Source of the DNA: Nostoc sp. UHCC 0926
Lineage (GTDB): Bacteria; Cyanobacteriota; Cyanobacteriia; Cyanobacteriales; Nostocaceae
NCBI RefSeq assembly: GCF_028623165.1
Contig: NZ_CP117770.1
Coordinates: 227,577-291,576 of the forward strand
DNA length: 64,000 bases
Direction of reading: 5' to 3'
How positions within the stretch are numbered: position 1 is the stretch's first letter; each line of letters starts with the position of its first letter. The notes under the pieces are model-generated. The model worked only from the letters and a program-made list of their open reading frames with translations, did no database searches and was not told the origin of the DNA. Of the stretch, positions 16,837-25,933 are shown piece after piece. The translations under genes and the position numbers were made by a program.

Positions 16837-17125
16837 ACCAGAATTCCTCCATGTGTTGCTTGATATTTTGCTTTGCTACGCTTAATCGCATCATCTTTAC
16901 TAATTGGGCATACTGCCACATACATTCAGCCGATTCTCTGTCATATCCACCGCCATAAAATTGCCACTCAAACTTTGATACTTTCGCCTCAATTAAATCA
17001 TTGCGATAGCGGTCAAGCGTTGAACCACCAACACCACATAAAGAGGCTAATTGTAATCTGGGAAAGAATGCGATCGCTGGGACGATTTCATCTAATGAAC
17101 TTGTGCGTAATTTTTGGGCATTCAC
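16814..17125 (-). CDS. Putative HTH protein heading the ATPase operon
   Basis: 103 aa starting at a GTG. LQLASLCGVGGSTLDRYRND looks like a helix-turn-helix, followed by aromatic-rich sequence (FEWQFYGGGYDRESAECMWQYAQ) and a helix. It is the first gene of the overlapping string that includes the membrane ATPase. It may be a DNA-binding accessory factor; no homologue recognised. Confidence 0.6.
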   Translation of the reverse strand: MNAQKLRTSSLDEIVPAIAFFPRLQLASLCGVGGSTLDRYRNDLIEAKVSKFEWQFYGGGYDRESAECMWQYAQLVKMMRLSVAKQNIKQHMEEFWYDREKNG

Positions 17126-17210
17126 TCAAATTTTCTTCAAAATTTAATCACTCTATTGATATTAAAAACCCCTCTATGTAGAGGGGCAATAACTAAAGTA
17201 AATTAGTGAA

Positions 17211-17429
17211 TTAAAAAATCAAAGGCGGTGGTATCTCAATACCTGCTTGTCTCAAAACATCTAGCAACTGAATTACCCTGACGGCTAACTCTCTGGGCTG
17301 TGACTTGTTGGTATTCCAGTGTGAAACTACTTTGGGGGATGTCCCAAGTGCGATCGCAGCCTCAACTTGACTTGGGTAGGATGCGATCGCATTAAGCACG
17401 TATTCCCTTTTTTCCTGCTCTGGACTCAT
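17211..17429 (-). CDS. Cro/XRE-like small repressor
   Basis: 72 aa from ATG 17429, with GGAGG 12 nt upstream; the frame also opens at a TTG at 17447. QVEAAIALGTSPKVVSHWNTNK is a classical helix-turn-helix of the Cro type. It is transcribed away from the 17602 gene across a region holding a pair of direct repeats two helical turns apart, its probable operator. Confidence 0.7.
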   Translation of the reverse strand: MSPEQEKREYVLNAIASYPSQVEAAIALGTSPKVVSHWNTNKSQPRELAVRVIQLLDVLRQAGIEIPPPLIF

Positions 17430-17541
17430 AATATTAATTGCCTCCAAGACTATTTGGATGGAACTGCCTACGGGTGGGAAGCGATCGCGTCTTTGCCGGG
17501 GCGATCGCTTTAACTTTTTATATCACAACTATAAACCTTTG

Positions 17542-17576
17542 GGGTAAACTTAGAGCAATACGGGATAAATTTAGAG
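17542..17576. promoter_or_regulatory. Paired direct repeats, probable operator
   Basis: GGGTAAACTTAGAG (17542-17555) and GGGATAAATTTAGAG (17562-17576), start to start about 20 bp, i.e. two helical turns, just upstream of the gene at 17602 and divergent from the Cro-like gene. Spacing fits cooperative repressor binding. Confidence 0.45.
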
Positions 17577-17601
17577 GTAATTCCAAGGACAAATAGGCCA
17601 C

Positions 17602-18120
17602 ATGGCTCATAGATTCAACGTTTCCACGTATTATGTGACACCAGAACATCTAGAAAAAATGAGGGAGTTTTCTGAAGCATCAGGACACTCACTCCAGGAT
17701 TTAGTAAACCAATTCACCAGGGGGCATACCACTAATCACCGTCCATACTATGAGCATTTGGCTTGGTTAGATGTTACTAAACGTGGGATGGATGTAGACG
17801 AGTGGGTAAACATAGTTATTAATGAAGGTTTCAAAGCGTTACCTCCATATAAGGAACAACCGACATCTGATGAAATTGGCCAAAACCCATTAGGACATAT
17901 TATTTTACCAAGTGATGTAATTGCCCAGGATGGTAATTATATGTACCTCACCAAACAAAATCTAATTTTGGTGAAAACAGCAAATTATTTTGATGGTTCA
18001 AGCATAGCTAGATTCATTTCTCGAATAATATTTGACCATCTCAACTCTAGATGGGAGAAAAACTATGCTCGTCAAATGCAAGCAGAAAAATCTAACGATT
18101 GGTTAAAAATAAGGAGTTAG
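17602..18120 (+). CDS. Hypothetical protein, 172 aa
   Basis: MAHRFNVSTYYVTPEHLEKM... No domain recognised. The start could hold a ribbon-helix-helix-like strand (FNVSTYYVTPEHLEKMREF). The middle is acidic with many aromatic residues. Its 3' end contains the AAGGAG ribosome site for the next gene, so the two are co-transcribed. Confidence 0.6.
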   Translation: MAHRFNVSTYYVTPEHLEKMREFSEASGHSLQDLVNQFTRGHTTNHRPYYEHLAWLDVTKRGMDVDEWVNIVINEGFKALPPYKEQPTSDEIGQNPLGHIILPSDVIAQDGNYMYLTKQNLILVKTANYFDGSSIARFISRIIFDHLNSRWEKNYARQMQAEKSNDWLKIRS

Positions 18121-18122
18121 AA

Positions 18123-18731
18123 ATGACTACAACGGCTACTACCCCCAACGTTGAACTAGCAATCAACACAATTTTTGAGGTATTGGGCGAACCAACTGAT
18201 GAATGGCAACGTCAGGCATTAGAGCAATACAAAAAGGGTGATGCGATCGCAGTTAAAAAAATTAACGCCAGTCATTTGCGGGATTATTATTGTAAATGTT
18301 TGGGGTTTTTGGTCAGTGCAACAAGCACCAACCCCAATCTACGCAAGATTTTATCAGCTGCGGCCAATGCTGCTGCTGACCACGCGCAGGTGAAAACCTT
18401 AGATAGAATCAGTGATGGCAATGCGATCGCTTTTGATTCCAGTGACTCAGTAGGCAATGCAACCCAAAACATTTTAAAATTCCTCACACCCCAAACTGAA
18501 TATCACCAACTGGCGCTAGCTTCGAGAACTAATTACGAGGCTCTAAAAGAACTTGAGAAGGAAAATCCAGAGGATAATTTAATCAAGGTTTTGTTGTATC
18601 TAACCAAGGCGAAACCAGACTCCCCCGCACTGTTCACGATCATCGCGGAGGCTGGGACAACGGCGGCGCTGTATGTTAGAAACCTGGAACATCAAAAAAT
18701 CACGGATGCAATTAACACAGCACTTAATTAA
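18123..18731 (+). CDS. Hypothetical helical protein, 202 aa
   Basis: MTTTATTPNVELAINTIFEV..., almost entirely helical with Ala/Asn-rich stretches. Start at 18123 is set by AAGGAG (18109-18114), giving 2 nt between the previous stop and this ATG; a longer frame from 18099 overlaps. No family recognised. Next gene starts 9 bp downstream. Confidence 0.65.
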   Translation: MTTTATTPNVELAINTIFEVLGEPTDEWQRQALEQYKKGDAIAVKKINASHLRDYYCKCLGFLVSATSTNPNLRKILSAAANAAADHAQVKTLDRISDGNAIAFDSSDSVGNATQNILKFLTPQTEYHQLALASRTNYEALKELEKENPEDNLIKVLLYLTKAKPDSPALFTIIAEAGTTAALYVRNLEHQKITDAINTALN

Positions 18732-18740
18732 GGGGAACAG

Positions 18741-18944
18741 ATGTATAGCACTGAAGTTTTAGACGAGATGACCAAGCTAGTTTTTATGGTTAAATACGAG
18801 CTTGGTTGCTCATTTGATGAGGCTTGTGCAACAACGAGAATCATCCTCCAAAAGGTGAAAAAGAAGGAGATTGTGGTAGACAGTTCATTGAAATCTTCAT
18901 TACCCAACTTTCTGGAACAGGTAAGAAGTAGTAATTTTTCTTAG
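18741..18944 (+). CDS. Small hypothetical protein, 67 aa
   Basis: MYSTEVLDEMTKLVFMVKYE..., helical, with AGGGGAAC just before the ATG. Third gene of the 17602-18944 unit. The stop codon lies inside a TTCTTAGAGGA element. Confidence 0.55.
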   Translation: MYSTEVLDEMTKLVFMVKYELGCSFDEACATTRIILQKVKKKEIVVDSSLKSSLPNFLEQVRSSNFS

Positions 18945-19627
18945 AGGAAAAGGGCGATGCCTACGGCGGTAAACTACGCTCTTTGGGGGGGCGATCGCCA
19001 AATCGTTGGCATTGCCACTCCAAGAGTTGGCATTTACAAGCGAGGATAATCGAGATATTCAGTGCATTCAGCGTTGTTAACGCTACTGATGACATACTGT
19101 CCGGGAGCAACTGGCGATCGCGATCGCTCCTCATCCTCGCTTGTATAGAAGCGATGCCTACGGCGGTAAACTACGCTGCTGCTCTCAACTAACAATTTTC
19201 TTAGAGGAAAAGAGCGATCCAGGGTGCGATCGCCTTTGTGTTTGGCTCCTCAAAGCGATGCCTTACTTTAAAGGGCTAAAACCTGAGTAGGTTCACTTTG
19301 ACCGCAGCGCTTTGACTCTAGATTCTGCCAGTACAGTGATAAATTTGTTGCTTGAACTCGGTTAGCCACTGAGGGATTTTCTGAAGGCAATGGTTAAGTG
19401 GGCGTAGTTTACCGCCGTAGGCATCGCATCTGTCTGTTCTCTTGTCTAACGAGATTGCACCTGCGATCTACTGTAGGCGGCAGCGCTTCTCTACGAGATG
19501 CAATAGGGGGCGATCGCAAACGGTACATATTTCTTAATTTTGGCTACTATCATAAATCTATCGGTATTGCTAATATCCATCTGGAATCCTGTTTTGTACA
19601 TTTGTAGCTTTGTTTGAGAATACAGTT
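18945..19627. repeat. Repeat-rich gene-free stretch
   Basis: No supportable gene in nearly 700 bp. Contents: dispersed repeats at about 18952-18980, 19151-19176 and (reverse) 19400-19427, TTCTTAGAGGA elements at about 18937 and 19197, and many HIP1 sites. It includes the left copy (19145-19210) of a direct repeat whose partner lies at 28660-28707, beyond the retroelement. Short frames here are repeat products. Confidence 0.65.
19145..19210 (+). repeat. Left 48-bp direct repeat, interrupted by an 18-nt insertion
   Basis: ATAGAAGCGAT (19145-19155), an 18-nt insert GCCTACGGCGGTAAACTA (19156-19173), then 37 nt starting CGCTGCTGCTCTCAACTAAC (19174-19210). Without the insert it is identical to 28660-28707. 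The insert splits a HIP1 octamer (GCGAT^CGC). Confidence 0.85.
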
Positions 19628-19951
19628 ATGACAAAACTAGTTAAATTTGATGTTGGTGATGGTCAGACAGTTTTGATTGAAGTTGAGGAAGTTAAATCTG
19701 AAGAGATCAAACCTGTTTCAAAATCGCCGGGGGAACTGGCAGCTAAGGCACGCAAAACTTTGAGTGAAGCACTGGATGGTATTGAACCAATGGTGCGAAC
19801 CTTGAAGCAGCGGCTCAATGCCCTAACCGCTCCGGAGGATGAAGTCGAGGTGAAATTCGGTGTTAAGCTGAGTGCTGAAATTGATGCTGTTGTAACAAAA
19901 CTAGGGAGTGAAGCAACCTACGAAATTACGTTGAAATGGAAAAATAAATGA
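19628..19951 (+). CDS. Trypsin-co-occurring (Trypco1/CU044_2847-type) protein
   Basis: 107 aa from ATG 19628; frame open from 19610. MTKLVKFDVGDGQTVLIEVEE opens a small beta domain, then a helix (KARKTLSEALDGIEPMVRTL) and a second beta segment (EVEVKFGVKLSAEIDAVVTK ... YEITLKW). This is the family that typically sits next to trypsin-like proteases in bacterial conflict loci. Here its stop overlaps the protease start by ATGA, so the pair is translationally coupled. Probable role: adaptor or regulator of the protease (inference). Confidence 0.8.
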   Translation: MTKLVKFDVGDGQTVLIEVEEVKSEEIKPVSKSPGELAAKARKTLSEALDGIEPMVRTLKQRLNALTAPEDEVEVKFGVKLSAEIDAVVTKLGSEATYEITLKWKNK

Positions 19952-21741
19952 CCTTCACCGTTGAAGATTACGAAAAGGCGATTGCCCGAATATTTCTTCT
20001 TAAACAAGATAAAAAAGAGCATGTGATAGGGACGGGATTTTTGATTGCGCCCGGTTACGTTTTGACCTGTGCACATGTGGTGTTGCAAGCGAACAATGTG
20101 GATGCGGATAACTTCACCAATGACAAGTATAAAAAGCAGCCTGAAACAGAAATTTATTTAGATTTCCCTGTCCTTGCCAGTGGTCAAAAAATCAATGCGA
20201 AAGTAGTCGTATGGTTGCCCTATAATCTAGAAAATGGTGATGTTGCGGTACTTAAACTACTCACTCCTCACCCACAGGAAGCGAAGCCAATGCCTCTGGT
20301 TGAGGTTTCACGGGCTGAGGTAGAGAATGATAAACACTCAGTTTACGGTTTCGGCAAGAGTCCGGCTGGTGGACGATCTGATGCCTACCGGCCTAAAGCT
20401 AATGTTGCTGGAGGTCGATTCCAACTGTGCAAATACGGCGATCCAAATGATGAGACAATACAGCCAGGCTTTAGTGGCGCTCCTGTTTGGAACGATTCAC
20501 GTCAATGTGTTATCGGCATGGTGGCAACGGCAACTGTAGCCAATGACAAGGAAGAAAAACAGAATACAGCTTATGCCATTCCGATTAGACAGCTACAAAC
20601 TATCCTCAAGCAAGTTAACGCTTTCTGCTTACACGATATCCTGGCACAAAGCCTCAATCGGTGTGGCAGCAATGAGAAGCAAGATCAGTTCAGGAAGGCG
20701 ATTAATAAGGCTTTACTAGACTGTAATCCTCAAGGAAGCGATCGCACCTGGCAACAGCAGCTAGTGGATTTGAGTATTGATCGTCCTCCTCCCACTGGTT
20801 GGGAAACCGAAGGCAGGCTTGTCTACTTTGTAATGATGTTAGCTTTGATAAACGGCAGGCCAACATCCGCCTTAGAAGAATTAAAAGCTTGGGTAGAGCG
20901 ATGCGGACATAAATATTCAGATTTATTTGTTCGCTTTAATGACGAAATGAAACAGAAGAATGTCTTAGCCAGTAATGAATGTGAATGTCTAATGGTGGCT
21001 GTTGAACAAGTAGAGACATCGACGGATGAGTTGCGTGTATCCCTATGGGCTGTTCCTAATCGCGAAACCTATAACGCAGACAACCCACCAATGCCGCTAG
21101 TCCCGGAAAAAGTAGTTTCGCGTCAAGAACTACCTGTATTTGTGCGTGATCTAATTCGGGAAAAGCTTAATCCAGAGCCTACTCCGACTATTCATTTGTT
21201 TGTGCCACGGAAGTTGTTTGGTGAGAATTTTGAGATGCTTTCAGCAAGCCCCATGCTGGGAGCTGTTCTGGGTAGCGAATACCCCTTTGTTGTCCGAACT
21301 AACCCTTGGACTCACCCAATTGGCAAGCACTATAAACACGAGTGGCATAAGAAATGGAAACAGCTTGAAGAAGCTTTAGAAAAAAAGAGCGGTTCTGAGG
21401 TCAAGATTATAGACTGTTCACAGCCCCCCAAAAATTTAATTTCCAAGATAAAAGGCATCTATGCTGCAAGACTTAAAGAATGTAATTCTGTGGACAATTT
21501 GTTTGATTTGATTGCAGAAACTACGGCGTTGCCAGTGGCACTATGGTCTCGCGATCCTCAATTTCAAAAGCACTTGGCTGATGTGTTGAAATGTACCGTT
21601 AAAGATTTACCTGAGCGCATTCGTCAGGAACGTGAAAAGGCATACAACTCTGATAAAAAATCTTTGCTGGGTCATCACCTAAGCCTGGTATGGGAAGATC
21701 CAAAAATCGTACCTCCCGATATGCAGTTTTATCCAGAGTAG
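19948..21741 (+). CDS. Trypsin-like serine protease with VMAP-like C-terminal region
   Basis: 597 aa, no signal peptide, so cytoplasmic. Trypsin-fold protease at about 8-230 with the full triad: H43 (LTCAHVV), D98 (NGDVAVLKL) and S176 (QPGFSGAPVW). A short helical linker (about 215-300) resembles an effector-associated domain. The C-terminal 270 residues (IHLFVPRKLFGENFEM, then TTALPVALWSRDPQFQ) resemble the C-terminal domain of vWA-MoxR-associated proteins (VMAP). Known family context: protease, MoxR and VMAP components form NTP-dependent conflict systems. Downstream MoxR gene starts after 9 nt. Confidence 0.85.
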   Translation: MTFTVEDYEKAIARIFLLKQDKKEHVIGTGFLIAPGYVLTCAHVVLQANNVDADNFTNDKYKKQPETEIYLDFPVLASGQKINAKVVVWLPYNLENGDVAVLKLLTPHPQEAKPMPLVEVSRAEVENDKHSVYGFGKSPAGGRSDAYRPKANVAGGRFQLCKYGDPNDETIQPGFSGAPVWNDSRQCVIGMVATATVANDKEEKQNTAYAIPIRQLQTILKQVNAFCLHDILAQSLNRCGSNEKQDQFRKAINKALLDCNPQGSDRTWQQQLVDLSIDRPPPTGWETEGRLVYFVMMLALINGRPTSALEELKAWVERCGHKYSDLFVRFNDEMKQKNVLASNECECLMVAVEQVETSTDELRVSLWAVPNRETYNADNPPMPLVPEKVVSRQELPVFVRDLIREKLNPEPTPTIHLFVPRKLFGENFEMLSASPMLGAVLGSEYPFVVRTNPWTHPIGKHYKHEWHKKWKQLEEALEKKSGSEVKIIDCSQPPKNLISKIKGIYAARLKECNSVDNLFDLIAETTALPVALWSRDPQFQKHLADVLKCTVKDLPERIRQEREKAYNSDKKSLLGHHLSLVWEDPKIVPPDMQFYPE

Positions 21742-21750
21742 GTTGACACC

Positions 21751-22902
21751 ATGAGCGACGAAAATTTAGAGGCTCAAGCCAGTACCGAAAAACTATTCAA
21801 TCCGATTTTCAAAGGCACTGGAGAAGAGCGATTTCAACCCGAAGCCCCACTACTATTACCGCCTGCCCCCACCTGGCGACGGGCTGAACGCCGCAAGGAA
21901 GGCCGGGGCAAAACATTTCAAATAGGCCCCGAAGAAATTGAGATGGTAAATGCGGCGCTGTATCTGCGGCGACCTCTTCTGGTAACAGGGAAACCCGGCA
22001 CAGGAAAAACCTCCCTGGCCTATGCTGTTGCCCACGAACTGGGAATGGGTGAAGTTCTATACTGGCCAATTACGACCCGGACAACTCTTCAAAATGGATT
22101 GTATCTTTATGATGCAATCTCTCGTCTGCAAGATGCCAACAGTTCACGTCCCCGTGCTGGAAACTCAGGAGAAGGTGACGATCGGTTTGAGAACATTGGT
22201 AATTATATCAGGTTGGGGCCATTAGGAACGGCATTGGTTCCTGCCAAAAAACCGCGCATTTTGATTGTTGATGAAATTGACAAGAGCGATATCGATCTGC
22301 CTAACGATTTGCTTTACGTCTTTGAGGAAGGAGCATTTGAGATTCCGGAGCTGGTGCGGATTGAAAATATAAAGGCTGAGGTAGAAGTGCGGACAGCTTA
22401 TAAAGACAAGGAGGAGTTTACATTCAACGATAATTATAAGGTGGCAGCAGGTAAAACTGTAATTATAGGTGGCAAGGTAGTTTGCGAAGAATTTCCGCTC
22501 ATGATTTTGACTAGCAATGGTGAGCGTGACTTTCCGGCTCCATTTCTCCGTCGATGTGTGCGTCTAACGATGGCAGAACCAGATGAAAATCGTCTGGGGC
22601 AAATTGTCAACGCCCACCTTCAACAACAGGTGGAGCAAGATACCAAAGACAGTAAGGAGGACAGTAAGAAGATAAGCGTTCCGTCAGAAGCAGATATCCA
22701 AAAGCTCATTGGAGATTTCATCAATAAGCGGAGCGATCGCAGTCGAGGAGATTTAGCTACCGATCAACTCTTGAATGCAGTATACCTAATAATGAGTGAA
22801 CGCGACCCAGATTTGAAAAGCCGAGAAGACCTGATTAATCGCCTATGGAAACATCTCAGCAGCAGCGAGGATCAACAATCGGACAGTTTGCGAAAACGTT
22901 AG
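21751..22902 (+). CDS. MoxR-type AAA+ ATPase
   Basis: 383 aa. Walker A GKPGTGKT (about 80-87), Walker B LIVDEID (about 171-177), sensor-1 region TSNGERDFP (about 254-262) followed by the paired arginines FLRRCVRL expected for the Arg finger. MoxR-group AAA+ proteins act as chaperones or switches for vWA and related partners. It sits between the protease gene (9 nt gap) and the large FGE gene (58-nt overlap), so all are one operon. Likely role: the ATP-dependent switch of the system. Confidence 0.9.
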   Translation: MSDENLEAQASTEKLFNPIFKGTGEERFQPEAPLLLPPAPTWRRAERRKEGRGKTFQIGPEEIEMVNAALYLRRPLLVTGKPGTGKTSLAYAVAHELGMGEVLYWPITTRTTLQNGLYLYDAISRLQDANSSRPRAGNSGEGDDRFENIGNYIRLGPLGTALVPAKKPRILIVDEIDKSDIDLPNDLLYVFEEGAFEIPELVRIENIKAEVEVRTAYKDKEEFTFNDNYKVAAGKTVIIGGKVVCEEFPLMILTSNGERDFPAPFLRRCVRLTMAEPDENRLGQIVNAHLQQQVEQDTKDSKEDSKKISVPSEADIQKLIGDFINKRSDRSRGDLATDQLLNAVYLIMSERDPDLKSREDLINRLWKHLSSSEDQQSDSLRKR

Positions 22903-25778
22903 CAGATGCAAAACTAGACTTCGATGCAATCGACTTAGTTGATATCCTTTGGCTGGCTCAGTTTATCGAGCCAGTGAAGTCTTTGCTTTTGGATACCCAA
23001 CCGCAAAAAACGGTTGAACGCATCCAAAAGCATACTGACAAAAGTGACAACAATGAACCTACACTTCATCTGTATCCTAACGAACCCTCATCTCCACAGA
23101 AGCCAGAAACCATCCCTCCTGCACAGAAAGTAGAACAAAAAGCTGAGAAACAAAGCAAAACTCCGTTTTCAGTCCCAGCAGCTCCAGCATTGCGAAACCG
23201 ACTTGATCTGGCGCGATCGCTCCGCCCCCTGATGCGTAAGGTATCATCGCGAACTCGATTTGATTTGGATGAAGATGCCACAGTGGCACAAATTGCCGAG
23301 ACAGGGGTTTGGTTGCCCGTAGTACGTGCAGTGCCAGAACGTTGGCTACAACTGGATTTAGTCGTCGAGGAATCGAAGACAACCGTAATCTGGGAACGGG
23401 CAATTATGGAACTGAAGCATCTGGTGGAATATCAGGGGGCGTTCCGATCTGTCCGGACTTGGCGACTGTCCGCCCAAACGGGAAAGGTACAGTTGTTTCC
23501 CCGGTGGCGTGATGGCTCAATTCATTCTGTAGCAAAAACCGAACTAGCAATAAATCAACGTTTCCATACTCCAGGTGAACTGATTGATCCCACGGGGCGA
23601 AGCTTGATTTGGCTGGTAACAGACTGTACATCAGCGCTGTGGCGGCAAAGCCTAATTTACGAAACACTGCTCGCTTGGAGTAAGGTACAGCCAATTGCCA
23701 TCTTCCAAATGTTTCCGGAGCGATTATGGTCAAGAACTGCATTGCGCGATGGACATATTGTTAAGCTAGGAGCGCTTCTTCCGGGCTTATTGAGTAATCA
23801 ATTGCTAATTGAAGGTTTGCCCCAACGTCTAGAACGTCGTAATCATGAGGACTTGGTTACTGTGTCGATTATCACTCTTGATGCCGCGTCGATGTTATGC
23901 TGGGCAAGAGTAGCCTCTGGCTTTGGAGATCATCGGACACCAGGGCGAACTTTTGACCTGTCTTTTATCCGCAGGCAAGCAGAAAAAGGAAAATTAGACT
24001 CCTCTCCACGCTCAAGTTCAGAACGGACTGCCCAAGAGCGAGTGGCACTGTTTCGCTCAATAGCTTCCAAAACAGCGCAGCAATTAGCAAATTTAATGGC
24101 CGCAACTCCAGTAACCTTGCCCGTAATTGACCTATTACGGGATACCTTTCAAGCTGATTTTCAAGAGGAGGTACAACAATCTCATGTAGCAGAAGTACTG
24201 CTCAGTGGTCTCTTGCGGCGTTGTGATACAGAAGAAGATGACGTATGCCGCTACGAGTTCTGGGGCGATAACTCCCGTAATGGAGACGAGCGAGTACGTG
24301 ATATTTTGCTGGGAGATACATCGATATTAAAGACGATTGAGGTGTTGAATGTTTTATCAACATCGATTTGTCAAAAACTGGGCAGCCCCTCAAAAACTTT
24401 TGAGGCTTTGCTTGTTGATATACAAGCCTTAGAAGGCGACCAATGGGATGCAGTTTTACCCTTTGCTAGAGTGGGCTTAGACGTACTGCGTCGTTTGGGA
24501 GGTGAATATGCTGCATTGGCACAACGATATAGTTCTGTAACTGAATTAGAAGTGCTACTCCTGAAAACCTTGCCGCCACTTCAAGAATTTCCATTTGAAG
24601 TTGCAACTATCATTATTGAAGCTGACACCGCAACACCTCAAGGTTTTAATTTTGAAGTAGCAATCATCACAGGGATAAACCAATCTAATGTATCAAATAA
24701 TCCACTAGAAATTGCTGATAATTTAGTATTTTCTCAGACAGAAAAACACTTGACTGAAGTTGAACAGCTAATCATACAGGAAACAATATCAAATCGAACT
24801 TACGAGCAAATTGCAGCATCATCAAATTACTCTACACGCCAGCTAAAGAATGTTGCTAATAATCTATGGAAAGTTTTATCGGAAGCATTAGGCGAAAAAA
24901 TTAATAAAACAAATCTCAAACAGACTATTCAACGGCAGGTAAATTATTCTCAAATAGATATTCACCGTAGTCTTCGACAAGCCCGATATTTTATTGAAGA
25001 CTTAGATAATGGTATTCAGCTAGAAATGGTAGCCATCCCTGAAGGCAGCTTTATGATGGGATCTCCAGAAGATGAACCAGAGCGTTACAGTGATGAAAGT
25101 CCGCAACATCAAGTAACTGTCTCAGCATTCTTCATGGGTAAGTACCCCATAACGCAAGCACAGTGGAAAGCCGTAGCAGCATTACCACAGGTAAACATTG
25201 AGCTAGAAGCTGACCCATCGAATTTCAAAGGGGATCAACGACCAGTTGAGCAAGTGTCTTGGTACGATACGGTTGAATTCTGCGATCGCCTCTCCCAATA
25301 TACAGGCAGACCCTACAGTTTACCGAGTGAAGCCAAATGGGAATATGCTTGTCGTGCTGGAACTACTACACCATTTCATTTTGGCGAAACAATTACATCA
25401 AAGTTAGCCAACTATAATGCTAACTACACTTATGGTGCTGGTGTGAAAGGAACATATCGAAAAGAAACTACAGTTGTAGGGAGCTTTGGCGTAGCTAACG
25501 CCTTTGGGCTATACGATATGCACGGAAACGTATGGGAATGGTGTCTTGATGATTGGCACAGCAACTATGAAGATGCGCCGATAGATGGCAGTGCTTGGTT
25601 AGATGATAATAATAACCTTTCTCAAAAACAAGGACGTGCCGTGCTGCGGGGCGGTTCCTGGGACAACGTTCCTAGTAACTGCCGTTCCGCGTTTCGCCTC
25701 AACAACGTCAACCGCGACAACCTCGGCAGCAATATTGGTTTTCGTATTGTCTGCGGGGTTGGGAGGATTCTTCAGTAG
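22845..25778 (+). CDS. Large sensor protein: vWA-like region, VMAP-type HTH, FGE domain; DGR target 1
   Basis: 977 aa. About 1-110: helical start and Pro/Lys linker. About 115-400: a region resembling SAV_2336-type proteins, with vWA-like strands (WLQLDLVVEESKT, LIWLVTDCTS). About 635-695: a helix-turn-helix of the type at the N-terminus of vWA-MoxR-associated cyanobacterial proteins (RTYEQIAASSNYSTRQLKNV). About 725-977: formylglycine-generating-enzyme-like domain (FMMGSPEDEPER, PVEQVSWYDTVEFCDRL, YDMHGNVWEWC, LRGGSW), a C-type-lectin fold; I see no reason to assume oxidase activity. The last 41 codons and stop region are a DGR variable repeat, so the surface loop near residues 940-962 is hypermutable. 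It overlaps the MoxR gene by 58 nt. Confidence 0.88.
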   Translation: METSQQQRGSTIGQFAKTLADAKLDFDAIDLVDILWLAQFIEPVKSLLLDTQPQKTVERIQKHTDKSDNNEPTLHLYPNEPSSPQKPETIPPAQKVEQKAEKQSKTPFSVPAAPALRNRLDLARSLRPLMRKVSSRTRFDLDEDATVAQIAETGVWLPVVRAVPERWLQLDLVVEESKTTVIWERAIMELKHLVEYQGAFRSVRTWRLSAQTGKVQLFPRWRDGSIHSVAKTELAINQRFHTPGELIDPTGRSLIWLVTDCTSALWRQSLIYETLLAWSKVQPIAIFQMFPERLWSRTALRDGHIVKLGALLPGLLSNQLLIEGLPQRLERRNHEDLVTVSIITLDAASMLCWARVASGFGDHRTPGRTFDLSFIRRQAEKGKLDSSPRSSSERTAQERVALFRSIASKTAQQLANLMAATPVTLPVIDLLRDTFQADFQEEVQQSHVAEVLLSGLLRRCDTEEDDVCRYEFWGDNSRNGDERVRDILLGDTSILKTIEVLNVLSTSICQKLGSPSKTFEALLVDIQALEGDQWDAVLPFARVGLDVLRRLGGEYAALAQRYSSVTELEVLLLKTLPPLQEFPFEVATIIIEADTATPQGFNFEVAIITGINQSNVSNNPLEIADNLVFSQTEKHLTEVEQLIIQETISNRTYEQIAASSNYSTRQLKNVANNLWKVLSEALGEKINKTNLKQTIQRQVNYSQIDIHRSLRQARYFIEDLDNGIQLEMVAIPEGSFMMGSPEDEPERYSDESPQHQVTVSAFFMGKYPITQAQWKAVAALPQVNIELEADPSNFKGDQRPVEQVSWYDTVEFCDRLSQYTGRPYSLPSEAKWEYACRAGTTTPFHFGETITSKLANYNANYTYGAGVKGTYRKETTVVGSFGVANAFGLYDMHGNVWEWCLDDWHSNYEDAPIDGSAWLDDNNNLSQKQGRAVLRGGSWDNVPSNCRSAFRLNNVNRDNLGSNIGFRIVCGVGRILQ
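25644..25766 (+). repeat. DGR variable repeat VR1
   Basis: 123 bp aligned without gaps to the template repeat 28351-28473. I count 13 differences, and every one falls on an adenine of the template (A to G, T or C). Ends (CTGCGGGGCGGTTCCTGG and ATTGGTTTTCGTATTGTCTG) are identical to the template. It covers the end of the FGE domain and closes shortly before the stop codon. Confidence 0.95.
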
Positions 25779-25933
25779 CCCTTTATACTTTTGTTCTTTA
25801 GCCCTTTACTCTTCTTTTTTTTGCCCTTTGTTAGCGTAGCGAAGCGAAGAGTTATAAATTTTTTTTTTCAAATTTAAGCCTGGGAAGTCCCCAAATTTAC
25901 AATCAAGCAAGAAAGTAAAGCAAGTGGTAATAA
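25779..25933. other. Spacer between the two DGR targets
   Basis: T-rich stretch. After VR1 it repeats the sequence following VR2 (TTCAGTAGCCCTTTATACTT), showing that the two target 3' ends derive from a common ancestor. A run of ten T at about 25858-25867 could end transcription, but no clean stem precedes it. Confidence 0.4.

Noticed and set aside
22022..24393. Several minus-strand and alternative frames inside the MoxR and sensor genes
   Set aside because: All lie within strongly supported coding sequence and show no domain features.
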